Below, one piece after another: positions 16,528 to 25,969 of a stretch of DNA of 64,000 bases; positions within the stretch are counted from its first letter, which is position 1; the number at the start of each line of letters is the position of its first letter. The DNA is taken from NCBI GenBank assembly GCA_041521345.1, contig JBGOHB010000021.1, one strand, 5' to 3'. Both the position numbers and the translations under genes were made by a program. The notes beneath the pieces are model-generated. The model was not told where the DNA came from, searched no databases, and saw nothing but the letters and a program-made list of their open reading frames with translations. Origin of the DNA: Virgibacillus_N oceani_A (lineage in GTDB: Bacteria > Bacillota > Bacilli > Bacillales > Amphibacillaceae).

Positions 16528-18264
16528 TCAATGTATTTCCGGCTCTTTCACAGGAGCACCAAAGCCTGTTTCCAAGTAATCAAAATCACATCCCTGGTCT
16601 GCCTGCAGGATATGCCTTTGATACATCCAACCAAATCCTCGCTCAAAGCGTGGCGATGGCTGCTTCCATTCCGTTTTCCTTTTTTCCAGATCTTCTTCAG
16701 AAACTTCCATATGAATGGATCGCTGATCAACATCGATCGATATAACATCTCCAGTCTGTACTAGTGCTAACGGACCTCCAACAAAAGATTCAGGGGCCAC
16801 ATGTAAAATACAGGATCCATAGCTTGTCCCGCTCATCCTGGCATCTGATATTCTAATCATATCCCGGACACCTTTTTTCAATAATTTTTTAGGAATTGGC
16901 AGCATTCCCCATTCAGGCATACCAGGACCACCCTTTGGACCTGCGTTTCGTAAAATAATAATATGATCTTCTGCCACATCGGCATTTTCATCGTTACAAA
17001 AAGCTTTCAATGAATCATAATCATCAAAAACTACAGCAGGACCGGAGTGTTGTAAATACTTTGGATTGGCAGCACTTGCTTTCATCACACACCCGTCAGG
17101 GGCCAGGTTTCCTTTAAGTACAGCTAACGAGCCTTCCTTATAAACAGGGTTTTCAGGATGTCGAATCACATCATCATTATAAATTACCGCTTCCCCCATG
17201 ACTTCCCCTATAGTTCTCCGGGTAACTGTTTTTTCATGTAGAAACATGTGATCCTTTAACCGGTTAATCATCCCAAGGATACCGCCAGCATAATAAAAAT
17301 CCTCCATCACATAAGTATCTCCACTCGGTCTAATATTTGCTATCACCGGTATCTCCCTGCTGATACGGTCAAAGTCATCCATGCTAATGTCCTGCTGTGA
17401 CCTTTTAGCCATAGCAAGAATATGGATGATGGCATTGGTAGAACCTCCCAGTGCCATAGCAACTATGATGCCATTCTCATAGGAATTTTTTGTTAAAATA
17501 TCATTCGGGGTTATATCTTCCCATACTAAATCCACAACCCCTCTCCCGGCCGCCGCGCACATGCGATTATGTGCAGTGTCTACAGCGGGGATGGAAGAAG
17601 CTCCTGGAATGGTCATCCCCATCGCATCTACAACTGAAGTCATTGTACTTGCAGTTCCCATCGTCATGCAGGTACCGGGACTTCGAGCAATTCCAGCACA
17701 TATTCCTGCAAGTTCACACTCACCTATATTGCCTGCGCGGTATTCATCCCAGTATTTAAAAGCATCTGACCCGGAACCTAGCGTTTCCCCTCTGTAATTC
17801 CCCCGTAACATAGGACCCGCTGGCACAAATACAGCCGGTATATTCATACTTATGGCACCAAGCATTAAACCAGGTGTTGTTTTATCGCAGCCGCCCATTA
17901 AAATAACGCCATCAATCGGATAGGAACGAATTAACTCTTCTACTTCCATAGCCAAAAGGTTTCGATACAATAAGGCAGATGGTTTATTCATGCTTTCAAA
18001 AAGCGACATACAAGGTATTTCCATAGGTAGTCCGCCAGATTGGAGAACACCTCTTTTTACATCTTCTACTCTTTCTTTAAAATGATGATGACAAGGGTTA
18101 ATATCCGACCATGTATTTAAAATCCCGATGATAGGCTTTCCTTCCCAGTCATCGTAATCAAATCCCATTTGCATCATTCTGGAACGGTGATTAAAACTTC
18201 TGAAATCACCTGCATCCAGCCACCTGACACTCCGCAGTTCGTCTTTTGTTTTTTTTATTTTCAT
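16528..18264 (-). CDS. IlvD/Edd-family dehydratase (sugar-acid dehydratase type)
   Basis: Fe-S dehydratase of 578 residues that removes water from a 2,3-dihydroxy acid to give a 2-keto acid. The N-terminal signature RSVRWLDAGDFRSFNHRSRMMQMG is the pentonate/arabinonate-dehydratase variety rather than biosynthetic IlvD. Cluster Cys residues are in GGCDKTTPG and AGICAGIARSPGTCMTMGTAST. The frame extends to a TTG at 18285, but G-rich GGGGGGGA precedes the ATG at 18264. It converges on the TPP-enzyme gene, whose keto-acid chemistry and nearby 2-hydroxyacid dehydrogenase suggest a sugar-acid or hydroxy-acid breakdown route (inference). Confidence 0.88.
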   Translation of the reverse strand: MKIKKTKDELRSVRWLDAGDFRSFNHRSRMMQMGFDYDDWEGKPIIGILNTWSDINPCHHHFKERVEDVKRGVLQSGGLPMEIPCMSLFESMNKPSALLYRNLLAMEVEELIRSYPIDGVILMGGCDKTTPGLMLGAISMNIPAVFVPAGPMLRGNYRGETLGSGSDAFKYWDEYRAGNIGECELAGICAGIARSPGTCMTMGTASTMTSVVDAMGMTIPGASSIPAVDTAHNRMCAAAGRGVVDLVWEDITPNDILTKNSYENGIIVAMALGGSTNAIIHILAMAKRSQQDISMDDFDRISREIPVIANIRPSGDTYVMEDFYYAGGILGMINRLKDHMFLHEKTVTRRTIGEVMGEAVIYNDDVIRHPENPVYKEGSLAVLKGNLAPDGCVMKASAANPKYLQHSGPAVVFDDYDSLKAFCNDENADVAEDHIIILRNAGPKGGPGMPEWGMLPIPKKLLKKGVRDMIRISDARMSGTSYGSCILHVAPESFVGGPLALVQTGDVISIDVDQRSIHMEVSEEDLEKRKTEWKQPSPRFERGFGWMYQRHILQADQGCDFDYLETGFGAPVKEPEIH

Positions 18265-18304
18265 AAATATGTCCCCCCCAGTCAATTAACCTATATCTTT
18301 ATGC

Positions 18305-18700
18305 TTAAAAATTCCTAGCAATCTCCTTAATAACCTTCCTGCTCTTCCTCGTCGTAAAATCAATCATTACTTTGGTAATTGTAGCCACACATACCTCTTC
18401 ATCTTTTTCATCCAGTATTTTCTGCTCAAACACAAAACTTGTATTACCCAGCTTTTCAGGTGTCGTCACGACACGCAAGTTATCATGAAGCACCGCTTCT
18501 TTTTTATACATGATATCGATCCTCAACACTGCCGTACCTAAATTTGCCTTGTGAAAATCGTCATAGGAATACCCGGCGTGTTCCATGTACCACGCTTCCC
18601 TTCCATGCTCCAGATAATTCAGATAAACACTGTTGTTCACATGGTTTAGGCCATCGATATCTTTTTCTTCAACAACTATATTTTTTACTGTTTGCTTCAC
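18305..18700 (-). CDS. acyl-CoA thioesterase, 4HBT hotdog family
   Basis: Hotdog-fold protein of 131 residues with the active-site segment DIDGLNHVNNSVYLNYLEHGREAW, where an Asp and the Asn/His helix are typical of 4-hydroxybenzoyl-CoA thioesterase-like enzymes. It would hydrolyse a short or aromatic acyl-CoA. The frame is open to 18922, but the upstream 74 codons do not resemble the family and AGGGGAG lies before the GTG at 18700. It lies 41 bases upstream of the dehydratase gene in the same direction, so the two may be co-transcribed. Confidence 0.85.
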   Translation of the reverse strand: MKQTVKNIVVEEKDIDGLNHVNNSVYLNYLEHGREAWYMEHAGYSYDDFHKANLGTAVLRIDIMYKKEAVLHDNLRVVTTPEKLGNTSFVFEQKILDEKDEEVCVATITKVMIDFTTRKSRKVIKEIARNF

Positions 18701-19071
18701 GTTCCCACTCTCCCCTGACAATCTATGTATTAGGTAAAAGATAATGGAAGAAGTGGACAGAGTCAAGCATAGTTTCACTGACAAATACCTGTCCTCAGTC
18801 CAAAAGGCAATAGATATACAAAAAGGCTTTCGTCGGTGGGGCTCACTCCCTTTTTGTAGGGGATGAGCCAGATATGATGAAGGAATTCGAGAGTCTTTGA
18901 CCCTTCTAATTTCATGCAGCACTTGATCGGAGCAGTACAGTCAATCCATAAAAAATAACCACCCTGCAAGCATATAAATCTGGCTAGCAATTAGGGTGGT
19001 TATCTCCGGCTCTGATGTAAGCCGCTCCCTTGATGGGTTATTTTATAATGTTGTACATCAATTTTTTATTC
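18701..19071. other. intergenic region with tct terminator
   Basis: About 370 bases between the thioesterase start and the tctA stop. Apart from the terminator-like hairpin at 18953-19004 and a G/C-rich stretch around 18825-18865, no gene is supported. Confidence 0.6.
18953..19004 (-). terminator. terminator of tct operon
   Basis: On the minus strand ATAACCACCCT pairs with AGGGTGGTTAT across a 27-base loop and runs into a T-tract, after the tctA stop. Confidence 0.65.
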
Positions 19072-20583
19072 CTAAACTTCTCTTTTTTTCATCCTCCTGC
19101 TCTGCCAAATCGTAAACCCGATAGAAAGCACCGCAAGAATCAAAAACACCAATGAAATCGGCCGCGATAAGAAGAGTGTCCAATCCGGATCTGCCATATA
19201 CGCCCGGCGTAAATTCACTTCAGCAATCGGACCAAGAATAACTCCGATAATAATGGGAGCCAAGGCAAATTTATATTTTGTAAATAAATAACCAACAATC
19301 CCGATTACAAACAACAGATAAATATCTGTGATCCGGTTATTTAAAACAAATGTACCTGTCACACACAACACCATGATCAGTGGAACTAAATATTGTGTCG
19401 GTACTTCGGTTACCCGGACAAACAGCCGAATGCCCAGAAACTGGGTGATCAACATGAAAAAAGATGCAACCAAAAATGCCAAGAACATGCCGCCGACTAG
19501 ATTCGGCTCATTCGTAATTAATAGCGGACCCGGATTGATCCCGTGCACCATAAGGGCCGAAAGCAGTACTGCTGTTACCGCTGAACCTGGAATTCCCAGC
19601 GCAATCGTGGGAATCAAATCACCGCCAACAGTAGAGTTGTTTCCGGCTTCTGAAGCCACGACGCCTTCATCATGCCCTTTCCCGAACTTCTCAGATTCCT
19701 TCGACCATTTTTTAGCCTGATCATAAGCAATGATATTTGCAATGCTTCCCCCGGCACCCGGAATGGCACCGATAATGGCGCCTATTGCTGATGACCGAAT
19801 CAGGTTGACCGGTTTTCTTATCACTGAGAGAAACGTTTCTTTTGGTTTCAACACAAATTGCATACCTTTTATTTTATCTTCCTGTTTTTGCTGCACATCC
19901 TTATTTAATTCCGTCCGTTCCACAGAATTCATTAACCTGGAAATGGCAAACATACCAATCAGTACGACAAGAAATGGTATACCCGCACGCAGTACCCCGA
20001 TATCAAATGTAAAACGGGTGATCCCTGCAATCGGGTCTGCACCGACTGTAGCAATCAAGAGTCCAAACAGCCCGGCAATTAATCCTTTAAGAATCGACTC
20101 TCCCGTCACACTGGCAATTATCGTTAAGGCAGCTATGATTAAGGAAAACATTTCCCATGGACCAAATTCCAATGCGAGATTGGCTATCTGCGGAGCGATC
20201 GCTATAAGAATTACAAGACTTACAATCGAGCTTAAAAAGGATGCCCAGATTCCCAGCGATAAGGCTTTTCCGGGCTGCCCTTTCCGGGACATCGGATAGG
20301 CATCAAATGTAGTAGCTACTGCTGAAGGGGTGCCGGGGATTCCAAGCAATGCTGCCGTAATAAGTCCGCCAGACATACCTCCGACGAGAACGCCAATCAT
20401 TGCTGCCACCCCCATGATTGGCTCCATGCCAAATGTTAGCGGGAGTGTAAGTACGATTGCCATGGTCACCGTAAAACCGGGAATCAGTCCTGCCAGGATG
20501 CCGGCAATAACACCCAGTAGTATAACGATTAAAATATCTATCTGAAAAATTTCACTTACGCCAAGTACAAATAAATCTGTCAT
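19072..20583 (-). CDS. tctA: tripartite tricarboxylate transporter, large permease TctA
   Basis: About 503 residues with roughly 12 hydrophobic segments. The TctA hallmarks are LIPGFTVTMAIVLTLPLTFGM near the start with the family Gly/Pro loop, GGLITAALLGIPGTPSAVATT, and the repeated inverted motif GGDLIPTIALGIPGSAVTAVLL in the second half. It forms the channel of a secondary transporter for citrate-like or other carboxylates, driven by ions. TctB and a TctC binding protein are encoded just upstream. Start is taken at ATG 20583 (AAAGGG 9 bases before) over the ATG at 20589. Confidence 0.94.
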   Translation of the reverse strand: MTDLFVLGVSEIFQIDILIVILLGVIAGILAGLIPGFTVTMAIVLTLPLTFGMEPIMGVAAMIGVLVGGMSGGLITAALLGIPGTPSAVATTFDAYPMSRKGQPGKALSLGIWASFLSSIVSLVILIAIAPQIANLALEFGPWEMFSLIIAALTIIASVTGESILKGLIAGLFGLLIATVGADPIAGITRFTFDIGVLRAGIPFLVVLIGMFAISRLMNSVERTELNKDVQQKQEDKIKGMQFVLKPKETFLSVIRKPVNLIRSSAIGAIIGAIPGAGGSIANIIAYDQAKKWSKESEKFGKGHDEGVVASEAGNNSTVGGDLIPTIALGIPGSAVTAVLLSALMVHGINPGPLLITNEPNLVGGMFLAFLVASFFMLITQFLGIRLFVRVTEVPTQYLVPLIMVLCVTGTFVLNNRITDIYLLFVIGIVGYLFTKYKFALAPIIIGVILGPIAEVNLRRAYMADPDWTLFLSRPISLVFLILAVLSIGFTIWQSRRMKKREV

Positions 20584-20606
20584 CTTCATCAACCCTTTGT
20601 GAAAAA

Positions 20607-21089
20607 CTAAAAGAAAATCCCATTCGGGAATCTGACGTATAATACATTTTCAAAAAAGAAATAAACACCGAATGTCATGATAAAAGAGATAATACTGATG
20701 GTAATGACATTCTTTTTCTTTATCGGGCCGATGAGTATGCCCGCTGCAATAATAAATATAATGGTAGATACGATAAACCCGAGGATATCCAAAGATAATA
20801 TATATAATCCGAGGACAACCAGCATGAAAATGACCAACCTGTATTCATTCCACTGTTTTTGAAGGAAATTCATGAATCCATTTTTGAAGCCAAATTCTTT
20901 TGTTTTTACTAAAGTTACAATCTGTTTCATAATCAACATCAATGATAATAAAAATAATAATGCAGCTATCAATTTTGGATAAGATCCGGGATCCAGATGC
21001 GTCTCATTCAGCTGCGGAAAATCTCCGGAATTAAAATATATGAGTGCACTCAGCAGGATTAATAAAAATCCGATTACTATTTCACCCAT
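20607..21089 (-). CDS. tctB: tripartite tricarboxylate transporter, small subunit TctB
   Basis: Membrane protein of 160 residues with four predicted hydrophobic segments (about 4-22, 37-57, 82-120 as two, 128-150), the expected size and pattern for TctB. It lies between tctC and tctA with short gaps, the standard order. An AAGGAGGTCACC site precedes its ATG. Confidence 0.88.
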   Translation of the reverse strand: MGEIVIGFLLILLSALIYFNSGDFPQLNETHLDPGSYPKLIAALLFLLSLMLIMKQIVTLVKTKEFGFKNGFMNFLQKQWNEYRLVIFMLVVLGLYILSLDILGFIVSTIIFIIAAGILIGPIKKKNVITISIISFIMTFGVYFFFENVLYVRFPNGIFF

Positions 21090-21159
21090 GGTGACCTCCT
21101 TAATGCTACTGCAATATAGAACAGGGACGTTGTCAGGAAACCGTCCCCTTCCTTATAGC

Positions 21160-22131
21160 CTATTCTTCTATATCAATTTCAGCAATAGTCTCTTCTATTA
21201 ATGTGCTTTGTTCATCTAGATAGTCTGTGTATTCTTCGTGGTTCATAAAGTTAACACTTGCGTTAAGGTTATTTATAGCTTCAATGTATTCATCACTATT
21301 TGCAATTTCTTCAAGCTTCTCACTTAAAAACTCAATAATCTCCGGGGCAGTTCCCTCTGGCGCTACATATCCGCGGTTTATTCTCATTGTTATATCATAA
21401 CCTGATTCTGCCAGTGTAGGAACATCCGGTAAATCCTCTAATCGTTCCTCTGTTCCCACCGCAATAAATTCCATATGCCCTGCTTCGACAAACTCCGCCG
21501 CTGATGGATAATCAACGACAACTGCATCCACATGCCCGCCAGCCAGTGCCTGTACTGCTTCACCCAAACCTTCATAGCCAACCAGATTATAGTTAATGTC
21601 CAATTCCCTGCCTATCTGTTCTACCCAAATACGCGGAATACCACTTACTGTTCCTCCAAAGTCAATTTGGTTCTCTTTTCCATATTCAACAAACTCATCA
21701 AAAGAATCAATACCCAATTCACTTGATACAGTGAGAATCTGATCAGATGCTGACATTGATGCAATTGGTTCAAAATCATCATAATTAATATCAGTGATAC
21801 CCGAATGATGAGCTACAAGGTGCCCCTCATGTATCTGTCCTATATGGTATCCATTAGCCTCTTTTTCTAATAGTTCTTCAGCTCCAACAGTTCCACCAAC
21901 TCCTGGTACATTTACAGGTACAACAGATACCTCCAAGTCACCTTCCAAGTGTTCAGCCACTACCCTACCTTCAATATCACTTCCACCACCCGGATCCCAT
22001 GGAATCACCATCTCAATTTCCCGGTCAGGGTAATCTTCAATAGAATCCTCGTTCCCACATGCAACCATTAGAACACCCATAATAAAAACTACAAATAAAA
22101 TGCTAATTCTACGAAAAGACCTATAAATCAT
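21160..22131 (-). CDS. tctC: TctC-family solute-binding lipoprotein
   Basis: Binding protein of 323 residues with lipobox LMVAC at about residue 25. The family motif IEMVIPWDPGGGSDIEGRVVAEHL is at the mature N-terminus, with PGVGGTVGAEELL and the loop DVPTLAESGYDI. It delivers a carboxylate to TctAB encoded directly downstream. A second protein of exactly the same length lies 383 bases upstream; the two share most motifs (for example NRGYVAPEGT and the C-terminal EEYTDYLDEQ), indicating tandem duplication with divergence. Confidence 0.93.
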   Translation of the reverse strand: MIYRSFRRISILFVVFIMGVLMVACGNEDSIEDYPDREIEMVIPWDPGGGSDIEGRVVAEHLEGDLEVSVVPVNVPGVGGTVGAEELLEKEANGYHIGQIHEGHLVAHHSGITDINYDDFEPIASMSASDQILTVSSELGIDSFDEFVEYGKENQIDFGGTVSGIPRIWVEQIGRELDINYNLVGYEGLGEAVQALAGGHVDAVVVDYPSAAEFVEAGHMEFIAVGTEERLEDLPDVPTLAESGYDITMRINRGYVAPEGTAPEIIEFLSEKLEEIANSDEYIEAINNLNASVNFMNHEEYTDYLDEQSTLIEETIAEIDIEE

Positions 22132-22514
22132 AACCTCAACTCCTTTCCCTATTCTGTTTTTTCTGACTTTTGCGTTTGTTTAGATATATCTAAAATCATA
22201 TATTTATAATATTATAACCTACACAAAACTTTCAGTCAACAAACATACAGGAAATTTATGTTTCATTTTGTTTGGTTTTTCATTAATTAACAATCTTTTT
22301 GTTTATATTAAAGGAGTTAATAATTTATAATTCAATATAAAATATCCTATGAATTTATTAATATTGGGCGGGCCGACAAGATAATTAATACTGCAGGAAT
22401 AGAAGAAAATTAAGTATTTCTGGCACTTGTCGGCTCGCACTAATTATATAAATAAATACTTCAGTTTCAACTATTCAACAATTTTTTCTCACAGCTCAAA
22501 ATAATATTAAAGTT
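22132..22514. other. intergenic region between tctC paralogs
   Basis: About 380 AT-rich bases with one conspicuous GC-rich inverted repeat at 22368-22438. No gene seen. Confidence 0.6.
22368..22438. repeat. long-loop inverted repeat between tctC paralogs
   Basis: GCGGGCCGACAAG (22368-22380) pairs with CTTGTCGGCTCGC (22426-22438) with one G-T wobble across 45 bases. The arms are GC-rich in an AT-rich surrounding. There is no T-tract; it could stabilise the upstream message end or be a mobile palindromic element. Confidence 0.5.
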
Positions 22515-23486
22515 CTATTCTTCTATATCGAGCTCACTAATCGTTTGTTCTATAATTGTATTCTGCTCATCCAAATAATCAGTGTATTCTTCCTGGTTCA
22601 TAAAATTAACGCCAACACCGAGTGAATTTACCTCTTCAATAAACGCCTCGTCCTGAGCAATCTCCTCGAATTGTTCACTTAAATACGCAATGATTTCAGG
22701 ATCAGTTCCCTCAGGTGCTACATATCCGCGGTTCAGCCCAAATGTGACATCGTATCCGGCTTCAGTAAATGTCGGTACATCTGGCAAATGATCCAGACGT
22801 TCCTCTGTTCCCACTGCGATATAGTTCATGTGGCCTGCTTCAACAAATTCAATGGTAGATGGATAGTCAACAATAACTGCTTCCACATGTCCTCCCGCCA
22901 ACGCCTGTACGGCTTCTCCCATACCTTCATAACCGACGAGATTATACGCTATATCCAATTCTTGTCCGACTTGCTCCAGCCAAACACGTGGTATACCGCT
23001 GACTGTTCCGCCAAAGTTTATTTCATTTTCCTGACCGTATTCCACGAAATCTTCCAGTGACTCAATACCTGTTTCCGATGAAACGGCAATGATCTGATAG
23101 GATGTTGTCATGGAAGCGATCGGTTCAAAATCATCATAGTTTATATCAGTTACGCCTGAATGGTGTGCCACAAGATGCCCATCGTGAATTTGCCCGATAT
23201 GGTATCCATTTGCATCCTTTTCCAGTAATTCCTCCGCCCCAACTGTACCGCCAACACCCGGTACGTTAACAACCACCATTTCTTCTCCAATCTCTTCAGA
23301 AGCATAATCAGTAACAATCCGACCTTCCAGGTCACTTCCACCACCCGGATCCCACGGAATAATTGTCTCTATTTCACGATTTGGATAATTTTCAGCAGAA
23401 TCATCATTCCCGCATGCTGCTAGAAACAGCAATAGCGAGGAAACGATAAGTAGTCCGGTAATGAAACGAAATTTATTTCCCCCCAT
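22515..23486 (-). CDS. TctC-family solute-binding lipoprotein, second paralog
   Basis: Paralog of the preceding binding protein, 323 residues, lipobox LAAC near residue 25, same mature start with IETIIPWDPGGGSDLEGR. Divergence is concentrated in the N-terminal signal region and C-terminal helices (AQDEAFIEEVNSL against ANSDEYIEAINNL), as expected if ligand pockets are similar and copies were selected separately. A perfect cre consensus lies about 200 bases upstream, suggesting CcpA control of the whole tct locus. Whether both proteins use the same TctAB is unknown. Confidence 0.92.
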   Translation of the reverse strand: MGGNKFRFITGLLIVSSLLLFLAACGNDDSAENYPNREIETIIPWDPGGGSDLEGRIVTDYASEEIGEEMVVVNVPGVGGTVGAEELLEKDANGYHIGQIHDGHLVAHHSGVTDINYDDFEPIASMTTSYQIIAVSSETGIESLEDFVEYGQENEINFGGTVSGIPRVWLEQVGQELDIAYNLVGYEGMGEAVQALAGGHVEAVIVDYPSTIEFVEAGHMNYIAVGTEERLDHLPDVPTFTEAGYDVTFGLNRGYVAPEGTDPEIIAYLSEQFEEIAQDEAFIEEVNSLGVGVNFMNQEEYTDYLDEQNTIIEQTISELDIEE

Positions 23487-23678
23487 ATGTAAGCTCTCCT
23501 CTTTTTTAAATTCTTCACCTGTTTTCCATGGTGTATATTCAATTTTTATTGCTTTATCGCATCAAAGCAATTTGACAATTTATGATATTATAACTCATCA
23601 ATAACTTACAGTCAATCAGTATTTTGTAAAAAATTCATTCTTTTTGTCTGGTTTAATTACATAAATGCTTACATCATG

Positions 23679-23693
23679 TTGTAAGCGAATACA
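23679..23693. promoter_or_regulatory. cre site (CcpA) upstream of tct locus
   Basis: TTGTAAGCGAATACA matches the consensus WTGNAANCGNWNNCW at every fixed position. Confidence 0.7.
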
Positions 23694-24290
23694 AGATGCT
23701 ATTATCGGAGCGTAAAATTAGTATTCACTATTTACAATTCGTTTATCCAACCGTTAAAGAAGAAAAGAATTAATTGACAATAAAACAGAAAAGCTATAAG
23801 ACACCAATTCATAATATTGGAAAATTTTGAATCAGAATATTAAATATATTTCGTCTAAAACAACTTAATTGTAATTGTCATTTATTATGAGATAAATGTC
23901 AAATTCAAGTTGTCACCTGTAATAAATTTAATTTCTTTTTATTCCGTTACATCAAAACTTAGTGTATATTTTATCTATATTTCCATAGCTTTTTCATTAT
24001 CCAGGTCATTATAAAGTATTCGTTTTTTTGTACAAATTGTATAAAAAATTGATTCAGCAAAACCTATATTGACAAAAAAATTCGGGGGAGGGTGGTCACA
24101 GGCACTTCTAAAAAGCAGACTACCCTAATTTCCCAAATATTCTTCCACTCCTTCTGCCGCGCTGTATGCCAATGCACCAACGTACATATCGGGTGATAAT
24201 TTGGAAAATGATGAAAAGCAGAAACACCTCTCTTACACAATCGACCGTAGAGTTGGGCATAAACAGGAATGAGCCAACAAATCTAGCAAC

Positions 24291-24332
24291 AAAAAAACAC
24301 AGCACTCCAAACTTTAATGAAGTACTGTGCTT
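24291..24332 (-). terminator. terminator of nupC-like gene
   Basis: On the minus strand GCACAGTACT pairs with AGTGCTGTG (one G-T) and is followed by seven T. Confidence 0.75.
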
Positions 24333-24373
24333 AACAATCACTTTCTTTTTATCGAAGGAAAACTGGAACGCTT

Positions 24374-25588
24374 TTAGAAAAACATCCCTGCTATAGCTCC
24401 ACTCATCAGGTTTGCCAGCGTTCCTGCCAACACGGCACGGATCGCATATTTAGCTACAGTGGAACGCTTTGGCGGGGCGATTCCTCCTAGCGTTCCCAGT
24501 AGAATAGCGGTCGATCCAATATTGGCAAAACCACATAAGGAGAAACTGATGATCATATTTGATTTGGCAGTCATATTCACCATTTCCGGTGCAAATGCAG
24601 TATAAGCAACCATTTCATTCACAACCAGTTTTTGACCTAAGAAAGAACCGGCCAGAACGGCATCCTGCCATGGAATACCCATCACAAATGCAATTGGTGC
24701 CAGAATAACCCCGAATATGTTTTCAATGGTTAAGCCTTCCAGGCCGAACATTCCTCCGGCGCCACCTAAAATTAAGTTAAGTAATGCAATCAGAGAAATA
24801 AAAGCGATCAGCATACCACCAACACTCAAAGCAATTTTCAGCCCGTCGGAGGCTCCTTTGGCTGCTGCATCAATCACATTTTGCGCGTCTCTGTTCTTCT
24901 CCAGTTCTATTTTGTCCGTTGTTTCGCTTTTCTCTGTTTCCGGTACAATTATTTTTGCCATCAAAAGCCCCGCAGGAGCAGCCATAAAACTTGCTGCCAG
25001 CAAATAATCCAATGGGATCCCGAGCGCATAAAACCCGGCCAGATTGGCGCCCGAAACAGTTGCCAGTCCACCTGTCATAACCGTAAATATTTCTGAATTC
25101 GTCATACGGCCGATATAAGGTTTTACTACCAGCGGAGCTTCAGTTTGACCGACAAAAATATTTGCAGCAGCAGAAATAGACTCCGCCTTACTTGTTTTTA
25201 ACAGACGGGAAAACATTCCGCCCAGCCATTGAATGATAACTTGCATAATTCCTATGTGATATAAAACGGCTATTAATGAAGCAAAAAAGACAATAACAGG
25301 CAGTACCTGGAAAGCAAAAACAAAACCAATACCTTCCCCTTCAAGAACGCCACCGAACACAAAATTAATACCTGCTTCAGAAGTTTCGATAACGCTTCCA
25401 ACTATATCCGTGAACCACATTAATACATTGTTTCCGACTTCCCATTTAAGTACGATGAATGCAAATGACACTTGGATTGCCAAGGCAATGAGAATAGTCC
25501 TAAACTTAATTGCCCGTCGGTTAACAGAAAATAAGAATGCTATACAAAGAATAGCGACCATCCCTGCAAGCCCCCACAAGATATTCAT
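24374..25588 (-). CDS. NupC-type concentrative nucleoside transporter
   Basis: CNT-family membrane protein of 404 residues with about ten hydrophobic segments and the hallmark stretches VFVGQTEAPLVVKPYI (substrate and ion site), GGLATVSGANLAGFYALG and FSLCGFANIGSTAILLGTLGG. It imports nucleosides by ion symport. It lies downstream of psuG and psuK, in the same direction but separated by 381 bases, so pseudouridine or a mix of nucleosides is the likely cargo (inference from position). ATG is preceded by GGGGGAAG. Confidence 0.92.
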   Translation of the reverse strand: MNILWGLAGMVAILCIAFLFSVNRRAIKFRTILIALAIQVSFAFIVLKWEVGNNVLMWFTDIVGSVIETSEAGINFVFGGVLEGEGIGFVFAFQVLPVIVFFASLIAVLYHIGIMQVIIQWLGGMFSRLLKTSKAESISAAANIFVGQTEAPLVVKPYIGRMTNSEIFTVMTGGLATVSGANLAGFYALGIPLDYLLAASFMAAPAGLLMAKIIVPETEKSETTDKIELEKNRDAQNVIDAAAKGASDGLKIALSVGGMLIAFISLIALLNLILGGAGGMFGLEGLTIENIFGVILAPIAFVMGIPWQDAVLAGSFLGQKLVVNEMVAYTAFAPEMVNMTAKSNMIISFSLCGFANIGSTAILLGTLGGIAPPKRSTVAKYAIRAVLAGTLANLMSGAIAGMFF

Positions 25589-25969
25589 TATATTCTTCCC
25601 CCTTTCAGGTTACTTTGAAGAAAATATCATTAATCATACAGCTCAAAATCACTGTGCATAATTTTCACTAAAAAACTTTCCGTTTGTCAGGCGGGTGCAT
25701 CCCATCAAAAATAAAATGAAGGGAATGTACTGCCCACGTTCGGCACATCGTTAACACATTTAGCTTTAATATATACTATTTAACCAACTTCTGTAATTTG
25801 AACCTCAATTAGTATGACGCCATGAATCAAAAAGTTAAAATATATACAATGCAAAATGGTGAATTTTGGCGATTGTGCTTCAGAGATTGTAAATAAATGT
25901 TTAATAGGCTCACGTGCCGAATGTGGGGTACTGCTCCACACCAACGTTTTTTTATAAGACTCGTCTTTA
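25589..25969. other. intergenic region with spaced inverted repeat
   Basis: About 380 bases between psuK and the transporter gene. GTACTGCCCACGTTCGGCAC (25727-25746) is nearly inverted-repeated by GTGCCGAATGTGGGGTAC (25914-25931), enclosing about 170 AT-rich bases; this could be a small non-autonomous element. No gene supported. Confidence 0.5.

Larger units (their letters stand above)
23487..24373. other. long AT-rich intergenic region
   Basis: Almost 900 bases between the second tctC start and the nupC stop. It contains the cre site (23679-23693) and the nupC terminator (24291-24332). The stretch 24115-24260 is less AT-rich and has codon-like pattern on the minus strand, possibly a gene remnant, but no family could be assigned. 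Confidence 0.55.

Noticed and set aside
18701..18922. N-terminal extension of the thioesterase frame
   Set aside because: The extension lacks family similarity, and AGGGGAG before GTG 18700 gives the normal length.
19328..20545. Several plus-strand frames opposite tctA
   Set aside because: They lack start signals, have low-complexity Ile/Pro/Ala content typical of mirror frames of membrane proteins, and overlap a clear tctA.
24120..24341. 73-codon minus-strand frame before the nupC terminator
   Set aside because: It overlaps the terminator hairpin, has no ribosome binding site and no recognisable similarity.
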